DNA from: Paenibacillus plantarum | Lineage (GTDB): Bacteria > Bacillota > Bacilli > Paenibacillales > NBRC-103111 | Direction: 5' to 3' | Assembly: GCF_013141695.1 (NCBI RefSeq) | Contig: NZ_WHNY01000059.1 | Location: 62,001 to 126,000, forward strand | Length of the DNA stretch: 64,000 bases | Part shown: positions 1 through 8,801 of the stretch, one piece after another | How the letters are laid out: each line of letters begins with the position of its first letter | Position numbering within the stretch: position 1 is the first letter of the stretch | Program-made: the position numbers and the translations under genes | The notes under the pieces: model-generated | What the model was told of the DNA's origin: nothing | What the model saw: only the letters and a program-made list of their open reading frames with translations | Databases searched by the model: none

Positions 1-869
1 TGTCTCGAAGAAGCAGCTGTTTGATTAGCACTTGCTGCAAGTTCTTCGGATAAAATAGCGACCTGAGCGGAGGTTGTTGCCGTTTGCTGCAAAGTTTCCC
101 TCAAATGAACAACCATGTCGTTCGCTGCCTTGGCCAATTGCCCCAACTCGTCCTTGCTTCTTATTTTTAAAGGCTGTACATCTAGTTCCCCTTTGGCTAC
201 TTGGACAATATGGGAAGTAACCTTATGTAAGGTTTTGGAAACTAACAGATGAACACTCACAATGACTGCTGCCGCTGCAAGCAAGCTAAAGATCAACAAT
301 AAGGTCAGACCAGTCTTCGCTGAAGAGAAGGCGTCGATTGCTTCCTTCGTTGCATGGACGGCCTCGCCTTTATTATATATTTTCATTTTGTCAAAGATGG
401 CCTGGACACTCACATTTAGCCCTTCTGCTTCTGCAAGCAACTGTCCAGCCTTAGCGCCATTCTTATTTTGACTTGCTTCTAAAATCTGTTTGTTGAGGTC
501 TTTATATTCGTTCCATTTAAGCTTAAAATCATCGATATTTTTGCGATCTTCTTCCAAGACAACCTTTTTATCATACTCGGTCATCGTTAAATCTATTTTT
601 CGGTACACTTGAGCAATACTGCTTTCCTGTCTGTCTTTACCAGTCTTGAGCGTTTCTTCTAGATGCATCATTGTCAACCGCATGACATGCTCCACCTCGA
701 AATTCAACTCATTGATTAACTCTACGCCCGGCAATGAGACAGCCGTTATGGAATCAATCCGTTCCTTCATGATATTCATTCGATTGAGTGAAAATAGAGC
801 CATAATAAGCATGAGTACAAAAATGATGGCAATCCCGAGCATAATTTTTTTCCCGACAGATAATCTCAT
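1..869 (-). CDS. Methyl-accepting chemotaxis protein, N-terminal part (cut by window edge)
   Basis: Membrane chemoreceptor that would signal to CheA/CheW. Translating the minus strand from the ATG at 869 gives about 289 residues with no stop before the window edge. A short basic start (MRLSVGKKIMLG) leads into TM1 at about residues 10-30. An extracytoplasmic helical segment of about 150 residues follows, of the four-helix-bundle 4HB_MCP type. TM2 lies near residues 190-212, then a HAMP segment, and the beginning of the signalling coiled coil with the usual methylation-helix style (Ser/Ala/Gln-rich). The conserved signalling hairpin lies outside the window. It is downstream of and co-oriented with the PP2C gene, with a 41-bp gap, so it may share its transcript. 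The ligand is unknown. Confidence 0.88.
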   Translation of the reverse strand, partial: MRLSVGKKIMLGIAIIFVLMLIMALFSLNRMNIMKERIDSITAVSLPGVELINELNFEVEHVMRLTMMHLEETLKTGKDRQESSIAQVYRKIDLTMTEYDKKVVLEEDRKNIDDFKLKWNEYKDLNKQILEASQNKNGAKAGQLLAEAEGLNVSVQAIFDKMKIYNKGEAVHATKEAIDAFSSAKTGLTLLLIFSLLAAAAVIVSVHLLVSKTLHKVTSHIVQVAKGELDVQPLKIRSKDELGQLAKAANDMVVHLRETLQQTATTSAQVAILSEELAASANQTAASSR

Positions 870-910
870 ATATCAACTACCTTCTATTCATAAAAAAATG
901 GCCGCTCACG

Positions 911-1768
911 CTATTCAAATTGAATCCATATCCCTGTCTTATCATCCGATAACTTGAAACGTGGGTAACGCAGGCAATCCTTATCATTTAATTCAAGATT
1001 AATCAACCAATCCGCATAGCCAGCCAATGTGCTGTTTGTAATGCTGGTAGTCAGCTCGTGAATGACGTCAATCGGCTCGCTGCCAAGTTCTGTATGCGGG
1101 AACAGCCCATCGCTAACAATCAGCAATGATTTCAACTGAATACGGTTGATTCTACCGTACTCGATGAAGTCGGCCAGATGTGGTTCTCCGCTCAAAACGG
1201 TATAGCCGGCCATCGTATTCATTTTCGATTTATTTTGTAAAATGATCGGTTTGACGAGCTCCCAAAGGTCTTCTCGCTTAACAATGCCATTTTCGATACC
1301 TTGTTCCCAAATGCGTTTGGATTCTAGATCAATATGCGCGACCTGATCGCGTGATATCGTTCGAAACGATCCATCCTGATAAACGGCAACAATCATGCAA
1401 TCTCCAACCTGCGCATAATCAATATAATTATCCTCTATTCGGATGAGAGCGAGTGAACTCGTCCATAAAGCTGATTTATCCGATGTTTGGATACCGACTT
1501 CCGCCATATTCTCTCTTAATCGGATATTGGCTTGGATCACTAATTGCTTGAGATCAACATCTGAAACATCCTCCACTTGAAGCGATTCCAGGTACTGTTT
1601 GATCACTTGTGAGGCCAAGTACCCTCCCGTTTCTTTGTTAGGGCCCCGAAAGGGATGCAGAGAAGTTGCACCATCCAATACCCCAAATAAATTTAAACGT
1701 TCGTTGCCGACGAGTGCATCTTCATTCCATTCACCGCTACCCTGCAAGGAGATTTTTTCTACATTCAT
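911..1768 (-). CDS. PP2C-family protein serine/threonine phosphatase
   Basis: 285 residues, a single PPM/PP2C-type domain. Visible metal-binding motifs are an NEDA motif near residue 16, the FGVLDGATSL segment near residue 30 (the usual DG motif), VGDCMI near residue 122, and IVSDGLF near residue 218. Such metal-dependent phosphatases remove phosphate from Ser/Thr or act in partner-switch signalling. No transmembrane segment or extra sensor domain is seen. The ATG at 1768 has AAAGGTGG about 10 nt upstream. It lies between a membrane-anchored solute-binding protein and a chemoreceptor, all co-oriented, which suggests a signalling role linked to the transport cluster. The target is unknown. Confidence 0.8.
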   Translation of the reverse strand: MNVEKISLQGSGEWNEDALVGNERLNLFGVLDGATSLHPFRGPNKETGGYLASQVIKQYLESLQVEDVSDVDLKQLVIQANIRLRENMAEVGIQTSDKSALWTSSLALIRIEDNYIDYAQVGDCMIVAVYQDGSFRTISRDQVAHIDLESKRIWEQGIENGIVKREDLWELVKPIILQNKSKMNTMAGYTVLSGEPHLADFIEYGRINRIQLKSLLIVSDGLFPHTELGSEPIDVIHELTTSITNSTLAGYADWLINLELNDKDCLRYPRFKLSDDKTGIWIQFE

Positions 1769-1825
1769 AGTTGTTAGGCCACCTTTTTCTCGTGTATGCG
1801 TGCATTCTTCATTCTATGTGCGAGA

Positions 1826-3052
1826 TCAATTCCCGAATTCATCCTCAAAATGTACTTCCTTTACAAGTTTTGGCTCTTGTTCCAATTGCTCCAGAAGGGA
1901 TTGCGTATATTCCCAGCGTTCGAAGTCGTCCTTAGCGGGCCTCTTTACTGAGAACATACGTACCGAATCAAGAATCGTCTTTTGACTCGTACTCCATTGC
2001 CCTTCTTCTTGCAGTTTCATGAGGACATCGGACCGCGCAGGAATTAGACCACTACTACGCCATAAAGAATCTTGCGTCTTCTCATGGATCATATATGAAA
2101 TAAAGCTGTTTGCCGCCTTCACTTTGGTTTCTGAAGAGTTTAAAACAATCAACCCATCGATGCTTGGCACAATTCCCTGTTCTTCCTGCCCGGGTAACCG
2201 CTGGGCATTATATTTGAACTTACCGCCAATATATCGTTCTACCGTTTGCAACTGTTCAGAAGAACTTATGAATAAACCGATTTTCCCATTAATGAAATCA
2301 CTTGCAGCCCGACGATGAGTGAGCGGCTTCATAATATTCAAGCTATGAACCCACTCTCCCCACATCGAAATAGCAGAGTCGAACTTAGTATTTTCAGCGG
2401 GATTGCCATTGCTCGCCTCTACGTTTAGGCTTTTCAAATACCATGGCACTTCTTTGTCGATGGCAATTCCCCAATGCCCTTTGGTAGCGCCTTCGTTCCC
2501 AATCAAGTTTGTTTCTATTGCAGCATTCACGACTTCACTCCACCCCGAAAACGAACCGTTTTGAGAGTTCTTCATCAGTTCCTCCCGGTAATAAAGCAAC
2601 GGTATGCTCCCGCCGATCGGCACAGCCCAATCTAGGTCCGAATAGTGGAAGGGCTCGGTAAACGTAGGCTGCAGTTTCTTCCATTCTGGTAGGGATAAAT
2701 TATCTACGGGAAGCACCGCCCCGGCATCCACTAACTGGGCAATTCCATAAAAGCTTTTAATTTCAGCAAGCTGTGGCGCCGCATTAGCGGAAATAGCCGC
2801 CATCAACTCCGTAAATAAATGATCACTCGAGCGGAAGTATCTCACATCCACATCGATATTAGGATACGTTTGCTGAAACTCATTAATAGAGGTTTCCAAG
2901 TCTTGACTGTAAACCCAAATGGAAAGGGCGGTTCCACTAACAAATTCTCCGCTCGTAGTATTCGATTTCCTATGATTAAACATAAAAGAAGTAACAATTA
3001 TAAGGATCAGTTGTATCACTATGCTCCAAATTATCCATCTGTTTAGCTTCAT
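1826..3052 (-). CDS. Family 1 extracellular solute-binding protein, membrane-anchored
   Basis: 408 residues. ABC-type extracellular solute-binding protein, family 1 (sugar-binding style): the mature part has the pattern LSIWVYSQDLETSINEFQ, an internal hinge region, and the late segment in which an alpha helix carries SFISYMIHEKTQDSLWRSSG. The N terminus (MKLNRW then a hydrophobic run to about residue 24) has no lipobox Cys, so it is probably held by an uncleaved signal anchor. The ATG at 3052 is chosen because AGGAGG lies 4 nt upstream; a longer frame to 3118 lacks such a site. It lies 100 bp downstream of the permease gene. It may be a second binding or sensing subunit of that transporter; the substrate is unknown. 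Confidence 0.8.
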   Translation of the reverse strand: MKLNRWIIWSIVIQLILIIVTSFMFNHRKSNTTSGEFVSGTALSIWVYSQDLETSINEFQQTYPNIDVDVRYFRSSDHLFTELMAAISANAAPQLAEIKSFYGIAQLVDAGAVLPVDNLSLPEWKKLQPTFTEPFHYSDLDWAVPIGGSIPLLYYREELMKNSQNGSFSGWSEVVNAAIETNLIGNEGATKGHWGIAIDKEVPWYLKSLNVEASNGNPAENTKFDSAISMWGEWVHSLNIMKPLTHRRAASDFINGKIGLFISSSEQLQTVERYIGGKFKYNAQRLPGQEEQGIVPSIDGLIVLNSSETKVKAANSFISYMIHEKTQDSLWRSSGLIPARSDVLMKLQEEGQWSTSQKTILDSVRMFSVKRPAKDDFERWEYTQSLLEQLEQEPKLVKEVHFEDEFGN

Positions 3053-3152
3053 GTTTCCTCCTGGTAAGCTCATCATGACAATCTTTTTCATTGTAGCACG
3101 ACAAGTTCCTGAAATCATGAGCCTTCATGAAGGACGCTTCTCACGTAAGCCG

Positions 3153-4820
3153 TTACAACTGCAGCCCCTTCTTGCTAAGCATATTAGCTATGATCAAGGA
3201 GATTAGCGTGGTAAGGGACAAGATCGATGCCAGAGCCGCACCTGTGCCATAGTTAGCGGTAAATACTTCGCTGTAAATCGTCACCGTAATGGTTGCTGTC
3301 GCCCCGTAGTAAAGAACAATCGTAGAACTTAACTCATTAATAGTCGTTACCCAGCTCAGAATGGCTCCGGACAATACACCGGGTGCCATCAAGCGTCCCG
3401 TTGTCTTGAAGAATGTCTTCATCGGCGGAACACCAAGGCTGATTGAAGCTTCTTCTACGCTGCGATCCAATTGATACAAGATTGCCGTACTGGAACGAAT
3501 CGTGTATGGCAGCTTGCGTACCACATAAGCGATGACCAGAATGACCCATGTCCCTGTTAGTACGACAGGAGGCTTATTAAAAGCAATGATCATGCTGATC
3601 CCCAGAACAGTTCCCGGCATGACATAAGGTATCATGATCAAGGAATCGAGCATCGCTGTCAACTTCGATTTCCTGCGCACCAACACGTAGGCTACGAGCA
3701 TCCCCATCACGACCATGATCACGATGGATATTAAGGAGTAGGTGTACGTATTTAAGATCGCCTTAGGTACGCGGAATAAAATTTCTTTATAACTATCTAA
3801 ACTAAATCCCTTTTGAAATACGGGTCCCTTCGTTTTGATGAAGGAGGTCACAATGACCGTCGCCTGAGGAATAATCGATACACAAGCGACCAACAGAGCA
3901 AAACCAGTAAATAGCCATTTCTTCATCGGCCCCAGAATTTCCACTTTCGGTGTACGCATACCTGTCATCGTATAATTTTTGCGGGAGACAAAATATCGTT
4001 GAAGAAATAGAATACTCGTAGAACAAGCAATTAGGATCACGCTTAACGTACTAGCCATGGCGGGGTTCCCACCCATCTCACTAATGAACTGCTCGTAAGC
4101 TAAGATTGGCAGTACTTTGAAACCTTGGCCTAGCAGCATCGGCGTACCAAAATCCGCAAACGATGCCATAAACACCATTAATGCACCAGCTGACAATGTA
4201 GGAAAAATCAACGGAATCGTAACGGTACGCAGCCTGTGGAAGCTTGAACGTCCCAAACTTTCTGCCGCCTCTTCGAGCGAAGTGTCAATTGTTTTCAGTG
4301 CACCTGAAACATATAAATAAATATGTGGATAGAACTGAAGGGTAAAGACGAAAACAATGCCCTTCCATCCATATATGGAGGTAAATGGAATCCCGATATC
4401 ATGCATGAAACGTGTTAAAAAGCCGTTATTGCCTAACATCAAAATCCAAGAATACGCTCCGATAAAAGGAGGCGAAAGTAGGGACATAATAACAAGAATT
4501 TGAATAATACCTTTAAATTTCACATTGTAGCGAGTTGTAATATACGCAAGCGGAACTCCTATTAGGATCGAGAACACAGTTGTAAATACGGATAACTTTA
4601 AACTGTTCCAAAGCGCACTGTAATAATACTTCAGCTTGATGAAGTTCGCGTAATTAACTAATGAGAACATCCCTTGGTCATTAAAAAAGCTGTTGAACAA
4701 CAAGGAGAATAACGGGTATACAATAAAAGCGAGTAGAAAAAGATATACAAACAGCGTTACCCAGGACCAAAAGTCCCATTGTTTGAAGGAGAACCACCGG
4801 CTTTTCTTAACGGTTTGCAC
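3153..4820 (-). CDS. ABC transporter permease, fused two-domain (Fe3+/phosphonate-type)
   Basis: 555 residues with about 12 predicted membrane segments: two MetI-type permease domains fused head to tail, as in FbpB/ThiP/PhnV-class importers. Each half has an EAA-type cytoplasmic loop, EEAAESLGRSSF near residue 180 and EEASISLGVPPM near residue 440, which dock onto the ATPase. The frame can be opened back to an ATG at 4850. However, AAGGAGG sits 9 nt upstream of a GTG at 4820, so GTG is the likely start, overlapping the ATPase gene by 14 bp (translational coupling). With the ATPase and the lipoprotein binding protein it forms a complete importer. The substrate is not determined by sequence. 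Confidence 0.9.
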   Translation of the reverse strand: MQTVKKSRWFSFKQWDFWSWVTLFVYLFLLAFIVYPLFSLLFNSFFNDQGMFSLVNYANFIKLKYYYSALWNSLKLSVFTTVFSILIGVPLAYITTRYNVKFKGIIQILVIMSLLSPPFIGAYSWILMLGNNGFLTRFMHDIGIPFTSIYGWKGIVFVFTLQFYPHIYLYVSGALKTIDTSLEEAAESLGRSSFHRLRTVTIPLIFPTLSAGALMVFMASFADFGTPMLLGQGFKVLPILAYEQFISEMGGNPAMASTLSVILIACSTSILFLQRYFVSRKNYTMTGMRTPKVEILGPMKKWLFTGFALLVACVSIIPQATVIVTSFIKTKGPVFQKGFSLDSYKEILFRVPKAILNTYTYSLISIVIMVVMGMLVAYVLVRRKSKLTAMLDSLIMIPYVMPGTVLGISMIIAFNKPPVVLTGTWVILVIAYVVRKLPYTIRSSTAILYQLDRSVEEASISLGVPPMKTFFKTTGRLMAPGVLSGAILSWVTTINELSSTIVLYYGATATITVTIYSEVFTANYGTGAALASILSLTTLISLIIANMLSKKGLQL

Positions 4821-5907
4821 GGTAGACCGCCTCCTTGCCGCTTTCATCAAACATCGTTGCTTTGTCCAGCTGCAAATTCACATAAACAACCTGTTTCACC
4901 TTGCGCAGCTGATGGGGTTCAACTGCATGCTCTTGAACGTCGATCACAAAACCATTTGGAAGCTCGATTAAATAGCTTACTTTTTCGCCAAGGAAAGTAA
5001 CGGATTCGACAGTACCTCGAATCAAATTCTCGCCTGTGTTCTCGGATTCAAGACGTATACGTTCTGGACGCAGCGAGAACATCGATTTCCCTTCGTATGG
5101 CTTCAAGAGAGGTAACCGGAAGGACGTTCCGAGCAATTGAATCTCTGCTTCGCTTTGATCGCTGCTAGTGCCGCGGCACTCGGCCTCGATAAAGTTCGAT
5201 GTACCGATAAAATTTGCTACAAATTGGTTGGCCGGATAGGCATAAATGTCCTCTGGAGGAGCAATTTGTTGAATGATACCTTCGCTCATTACAGCAATGC
5301 GGTCGGAAACAGCCAACGCTTCCTCTTGATCATGCGTTACATAAATCGTAGTAATGTTCAGTTCCTTTTGCAGCCTACGGATGTCCGATCTCATTTTGAT
5401 ACGTAATTTGGCGTCAAGGTTGGACAACGGTTCATCCATTAATAGTAAGCCTGGACGAATAACGATAGCCCGTGCCAAAGCAATACGCTGCTGCTGACCA
5501 CCGCTCATATTAGAAGGAACACGATCTCGTAAGTGCTGTAGCTGAACCATCTCCAACGCTTCCATTACGCGCTGTTCCGTTTCTTTCTTATTCACATTCC
5601 GAGCCTTTAATCCATAAGCCACATTTTCAAAGACGGTCATATGTGGAAAAATCGCATAGTTTTGAAAAACCATTCCAATGTTTCTTTCATGCGTCGGCAC
5701 ATCATTTATCTTACGATCGCCGAAGTAAATATCGCCTTCTTCTTGACGGTAGAAACCAGCAATTGTCCGCAATAGCGTTGTTTTACCGCATCCGCTTGGT
5801 CCAAGTAAAGTGAAGAATTCCCCTTCTTGGATTGTTAAATGAGCATCATTGACCGCCTTGGCGGTTCCGAAATATTTAGTCACGTGGTCAAAGACGATTT
5901 TTTGCAT
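4807..5907 (-). CDS. ABC transporter ATP-binding protein (FbpC/PotA type)
   Basis: 366 residues. It powers the adjacent importer. All nucleotide-binding motifs are visible: Walker A GPSGCGKTT near residue 35, Q-loop FQNYAIFP, signature MSGGQQQRIALARA near residue 130, Walker B LLLMDEPLSNLD, and the H-loop in YVTHDQEEAL. A C-terminal TOBE-like regulatory domain covers about residues 240-366 and contains MFSLRPERIRL. The ATG at 5907 is preferred over 5922 because GGAGG lies 8 nt upstream of it. The 3' end overlaps the permease start. It follows the lipoprotein gene across a hairpin that could lower its expression relative to the binding protein. Confidence 0.95.
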   Translation of the reverse strand: MQKIVFDHVTKYFGTAKAVNDAHLTIQEGEFFTLLGPSGCGKTTLLRTIAGFYRQEEGDIYFGDRKINDVPTHERNIGMVFQNYAIFPHMTVFENVAYGLKARNVNKKETEQRVMEALEMVQLQHLRDRVPSNMSGGQQQRIALARAIVIRPGLLLMDEPLSNLDAKLRIKMRSDIRRLQKELNITTIYVTHDQEEALAVSDRIAVMSEGIIQQIAPPEDIYAYPANQFVANFIGTSNFIEAECRGTSSDQSEAEIQLLGTSFRLPLLKPYEGKSMFSLRPERIRLESENTGENLIRGTVESVTFLGEKVSYLIELPNGFVIDVQEHAVEPHQLRKVKQVVYVNLQLDKATMFDESGKEAVYRANR

Positions 5908-5930
5908 GTTATTTACCTCCAATGTCTAAG

Positions 5931-5963
5931 AAAAAGGTGCCTAGACCGTTAAAGTAAGGCACC
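5931..5963 (-). terminator. Intercistronic hairpin with U tract, binding protein to ATPase
   Basis: On the minus strand the arms GGTGCC and GGCACC (5958-5963 and 5936-5941) enclose a 16-nt loop and are followed by TTTTTC. It lies between the lipoprotein gene and the ATPase gene, where a partial terminator would give excess binding protein over membrane components. That role is inferred. Confidence 0.6.
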
Positions 5964-5980
5964 GCTCATTTGAACAAATC

Positions 5981-7042
5981 TTATTCTTGTCCAGATACAA
6001 TTTTGCCAAAACGTTTAATATTTTCGTCTTTCTTGGTGGAAGCCCAATCAAAATCATAGTCGACGAGCTTGATATCCTTGGCTTGTGCGATACCTTGAAT
6101 CACTTCAGCATCCTTACGAACGGAACGGCGTTTGAATTCCTTTTGAATGAGAGACTGCACGTCTTTACCTACTAGGAAATCGATAAATTTCTTCGCATCT
6201 TCCATATTTTTAGCACCTTTGATGATTGCAGCTCCATCAGGTACAGCTGAAGTACCTTCGGTTGGATAAATAATGCCGACTTTCGCACCACCTTCAACAT
6301 AACGATACGCGGCTTCCTCGAGAGTAACTCCAAGCGCAAATTCTTTGTCAGCTACCCCTTTATAAACCTGGCCGGAACCTGACAATACTTTACCATCCAG
6401 GTTGGTTACAAACTTCTTAATAAAACCCCACCCTTGGTCTTTTCCGTTTGCTGTCAGCATGGTGATTAATTGCGTATAGGAAGAACCGGACTTTGCAGGA
6501 TCCGCATAAGCAATCTTCCCTTTCCATTTCGGATCCGTCAGATCTGTCCAGCCCTTAGGCTCTTCGCCTGCTTTAACCAGTTCTTTGTTGTACATGATGA
6601 TCATTGGCAGTGCAGCAAATGGTGTCCACACATTGTTTTTGTCTACATATTGCGGAGAAATATTGTCGTATTCTTTTGTTTTATAAGGTTCAAAATATTT
6701 TTTATACGCTTCGAGAGAATCAGCACCGCCAGCCCAAAACACATCGCCCAGCGGATTGGTCGCCTCAGCTTGTACACGTTTCAAGAGATCACCTGTACCA
6801 CCGGAAATCAACTGTACCTCAATGCCTGTACGATCCTGAAACTCCTTAATAATCGGGTTATTGAGCTCAGCTGCATTCGGGGAATACAAGGTAAGCTTAC
6901 CGCCTGTCTTTGGTGAGGATTGACTAGCAGCAGGTTGTCCTGAAGATTCATTCGGTTTCGCTGCTGGGGTCTCTTTGGCACCGCATCCGATCAAAGAACC
7001 GACAAGCAACAAGGATAAAAGACTGGTTAGTGATTTTTTCAT
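5981..7042 (-). CDS. ABC transporter substrate-binding lipoprotein (AfuA/FbpA family)
   Basis: 353 residues. The signal peptide ends in a lipobox LIGC (Cys at about residue 20), so it is a membrane-tethered lipoprotein. The mature part is a periplasmic-type two-lobe binding fold: LTLYSPNAAELNNPIIKEF, then SGGTGDLLKRV, then GDVFWAGGADSL, and IYPTEGTSAVPDG near residue 265. This is the family labelled Fe(3+) binding, but the tandem Tyr pair that binds iron in FbpA is not seen. The YPTEGTSAVPDG segment is also common in relatives that bind phosphorylated organic solutes. It is the first gene of the importer operon, preceded by a good promoter at 7088-7116. The substrate is uncertain. Confidence 0.9.
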   Translation of the reverse strand: MKKSLTSLLSLLLVGSLIGCGAKETPAAKPNESSGQPAASQSSPKTGGKLTLYSPNAAELNNPIIKEFQDRTGIEVQLISGGTGDLLKRVQAEATNPLGDVFWAGGADSLEAYKKYFEPYKTKEYDNISPQYVDKNNVWTPFAALPMIIMYNKELVKAGEEPKGWTDLTDPKWKGKIAYADPAKSGSSYTQLITMLTANGKDQGWGFIKKFVTNLDGKVLSGSGQVYKGVADKEFALGVTLEEAAYRYVEGGAKVGIIYPTEGTSAVPDGAAIIKGAKNMEDAKKFIDFLVGKDVQSLIQKEFKRRSVRKDAEVIQGIAQAKDIKLVDYDFDWASTKKDENIKRFGKIVSGQE

Positions 7043-7087
7043 TTTGTTAACCCTCCATATGTTTTGTGTCTTTATCTTTCTAGTTTT

Positions 7088-7116
7088 ACTATACGTTCAA
7101 ATGTAAGCACTCTCAA
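7088..7116 (-). promoter_or_regulatory. Sigma-A-type promoter of the importer operon
   Basis: Minus-strand -35 TTGAGA (7116-7111), a 17-bp spacer, and -10 TATAGT (7093-7088), about 45 bp upstream of the lipoprotein ATG. The neighbouring AraC-type response regulator is the obvious candidate activator, but its binding site was not identified. Confidence 0.65.
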
Positions 7117-7158
7117 TGTGACGAATTTTCGTATTTGTTGAAATTTTTGTTCAAAATA

Positions 7159-7190
7159 AAAACCCCACCAAGTCATGCAGTGGAGTTTTC
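7159..7190 (-). terminator. Rho-independent terminator after the response regulator
   Basis: On the minus strand an AAAACTCCAC / GTGGGGTTTT stem (one G-U pair) is followed by TTTTATTTTG. It separates the two-component genes from the importer operon promoter. Confidence 0.8.
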
Positions 7191-7199
7191 ATATTATGC

Positions 7200-8801
7200 C
7201 TATAGGGGAAGGGACTCAATCCCAAGCCGTTTGCGAAACTCTGTAGGAGTCTCCCCCGTATACTTGCGAAATAGTTGACTGAAATATCGCGGATCCTGAT
7301 AACCGACTTGTACGGAGACCTCATAAATTTTAAGACGGGGATTCGTCAGCAACTCCTTGGCTTGTCGTACGCGAATCAAAGTCACGTATTCAAGAAAGCT
7401 GGTTCCAACCTGTTTTTTAAACAACCTGCTGAAGTAGCTTTCACTCATATGATAGCGCTCCGCGATACCTTGCAGAGAAATATCCTCAGCGTAATGTTCT
7501 CGGATAAACAGCTCGATCTCCTCGAACCCGCTCTTCTTTTGAGGATCTGATTGCTCCACACATTGACGGTTCCACTCAAATAACGCATCGTTTAAGCGAA
7601 TCAACCATTGATCTAGCGAATCATCCACTCGTTCCACTGATGTTAAAAGAAACCCACTATCGATAACGATGTTATGCAATTCGTTATCTCGTAGCAGGAG
7701 GGAATTTAACGTTACGATAAATTCGAAAAAGCTTCTTCTTGCCTCCAATCCATCAGAATGGAGGTGTATGAGATGCGAATACCACAGCCGGGTTTGGGCT
7801 TCGATGGATGAAGCATTTCCCCATTTGACCAATTCGATCAAATCCTTCAACACGGTATGATTCACACTCGCCGTTTCTTGCTGCTGTTCAATGTCTTCAA
7901 ACCATATGATTTTCTCGCCACCTAGAAAGACAGTTTGATACAAAGCCCGCATCGCTTGGATATAGGCAATCGGAATCAAATCGATCGTTGTAAACGAATG
8001 GCTGACCGTTAGAACACATCTTTGCGCAGAGGAAGATACTAACATCATTAAATTATCTATGAAGATCGCCAGATCGGCTCGTTCGACTTGACGATTGGCC
8101 AAAAGCGCATAACGCGTCTCGTTTATTCGCACTAAAGTAAGGGTTGACAGCTCTTTGATTCGTTCCTTGATCTGATCCTTAAGCTGGATGCTATCCGTAC
8201 CCATGTCTTTAAGACCGTCCATTTGCAGCAATAAAACGCGATATGGAGGGATAACAACTCCTCCTTCTGTGCTTTCGATCCCAGTACCAAACTCCAAAAA
8301 CCATTCTCTTTCAAGCGTCCCCGCATAATCCAGCATAAGATCATAGAGAATCTTCTCTTCAATCAACGGCTGCTCCCAGCCATACTTAACCTTCATTCGT
8401 TCCTGCTGTGATTGCAATCGGCGATCCTCATCGAGCTTGGATGTAATGCGTCCAATGACTTGGATGAGCTCATCCGGATTGGTAGGCTTGAGCACAAAAT
8501 CAGCAGCCCCCAGCTTAACTGCCTTTTGGGCATATATAAAATCATCGAAGCCAGTAAGAAATACAATTTTCACATGTGGCAGCAGCTCCGCCACTTTCTC
8601 AGCAAGCTGAATGCCATCCATGGCTGGCATCCGAATATCCGTCAGTAGGATGTCTGGCGGGTTAGCCATAATTCCTTCTAAACCTGCTTGTCCGTCCCTT
8701 GCTTCGCCAATCACGGTGCAGTGCATTTCTTCCCAAGGAATTGTCAGTTTGAGCCCTTGTAGGACAAGCCACTCATCCTCCACTATGAATAGTTTATACA
8801 C
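7200..8801 (-). CDS. YesN-type response regulator, AraC-family DNA-binding
   Basis: 533 residues. An N-terminal receiver domain (about 1-120) has the acidic pair in FIVEDEW, the phospho-acceptor Asp in LLTDIRMP, and the switch Lys in FVLKPTN. A central YesN linker follows, and the C terminus (about 430-533) is a double helix-turn-helix AraC domain with the typical VGYQDPRYFSQLFRKYTG. The start is taken as GTG 8801, since AGGAGAGG lies 6 nt upstream; it overlaps the kinase gene by 8 bp. The pair probably controls the neighbouring importer operon, as YesMN pairs generally control adjacent ABC transporters. Confidence 0.92.
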   Translation of the reverse strand: MYKLFIVEDEWLVLQGLKLTIPWEEMHCTVIGEARDGQAGLEGIMANPPDILLTDIRMPAMDGIQLAEKVAELLPHVKIVFLTGFDDFIYAQKAVKLGAADFVLKPTNPDELIQVIGRITSKLDEDRRLQSQQERMKVKYGWEQPLIEEKILYDLMLDYAGTLEREWFLEFGTGIESTEGGVVIPPYRVLLLQMDGLKDMGTDSIQLKDQIKERIKELSTLTLVRINETRYALLANRQVERADLAIFIDNLMMLVSSSAQRCVLTVSHSFTTIDLIPIAYIQAMRALYQTVFLGGEKIIWFEDIEQQQETASVNHTVLKDLIELVKWGNASSIEAQTRLWYSHLIHLHSDGLEARRSFFEFIVTLNSLLLRDNELHNIVIDSGFLLTSVERVDDSLDQWLIRLNDALFEWNRQCVEQSDPQKKSGFEEIELFIREHYAEDISLQGIAERYHMSESYFSRLFKKQVGTSFLEYVTLIRVRQAKELLTNPRLKIYEVSVQVGYQDPRYFSQLFRKYTGETPTEFRKRLGIESLPL

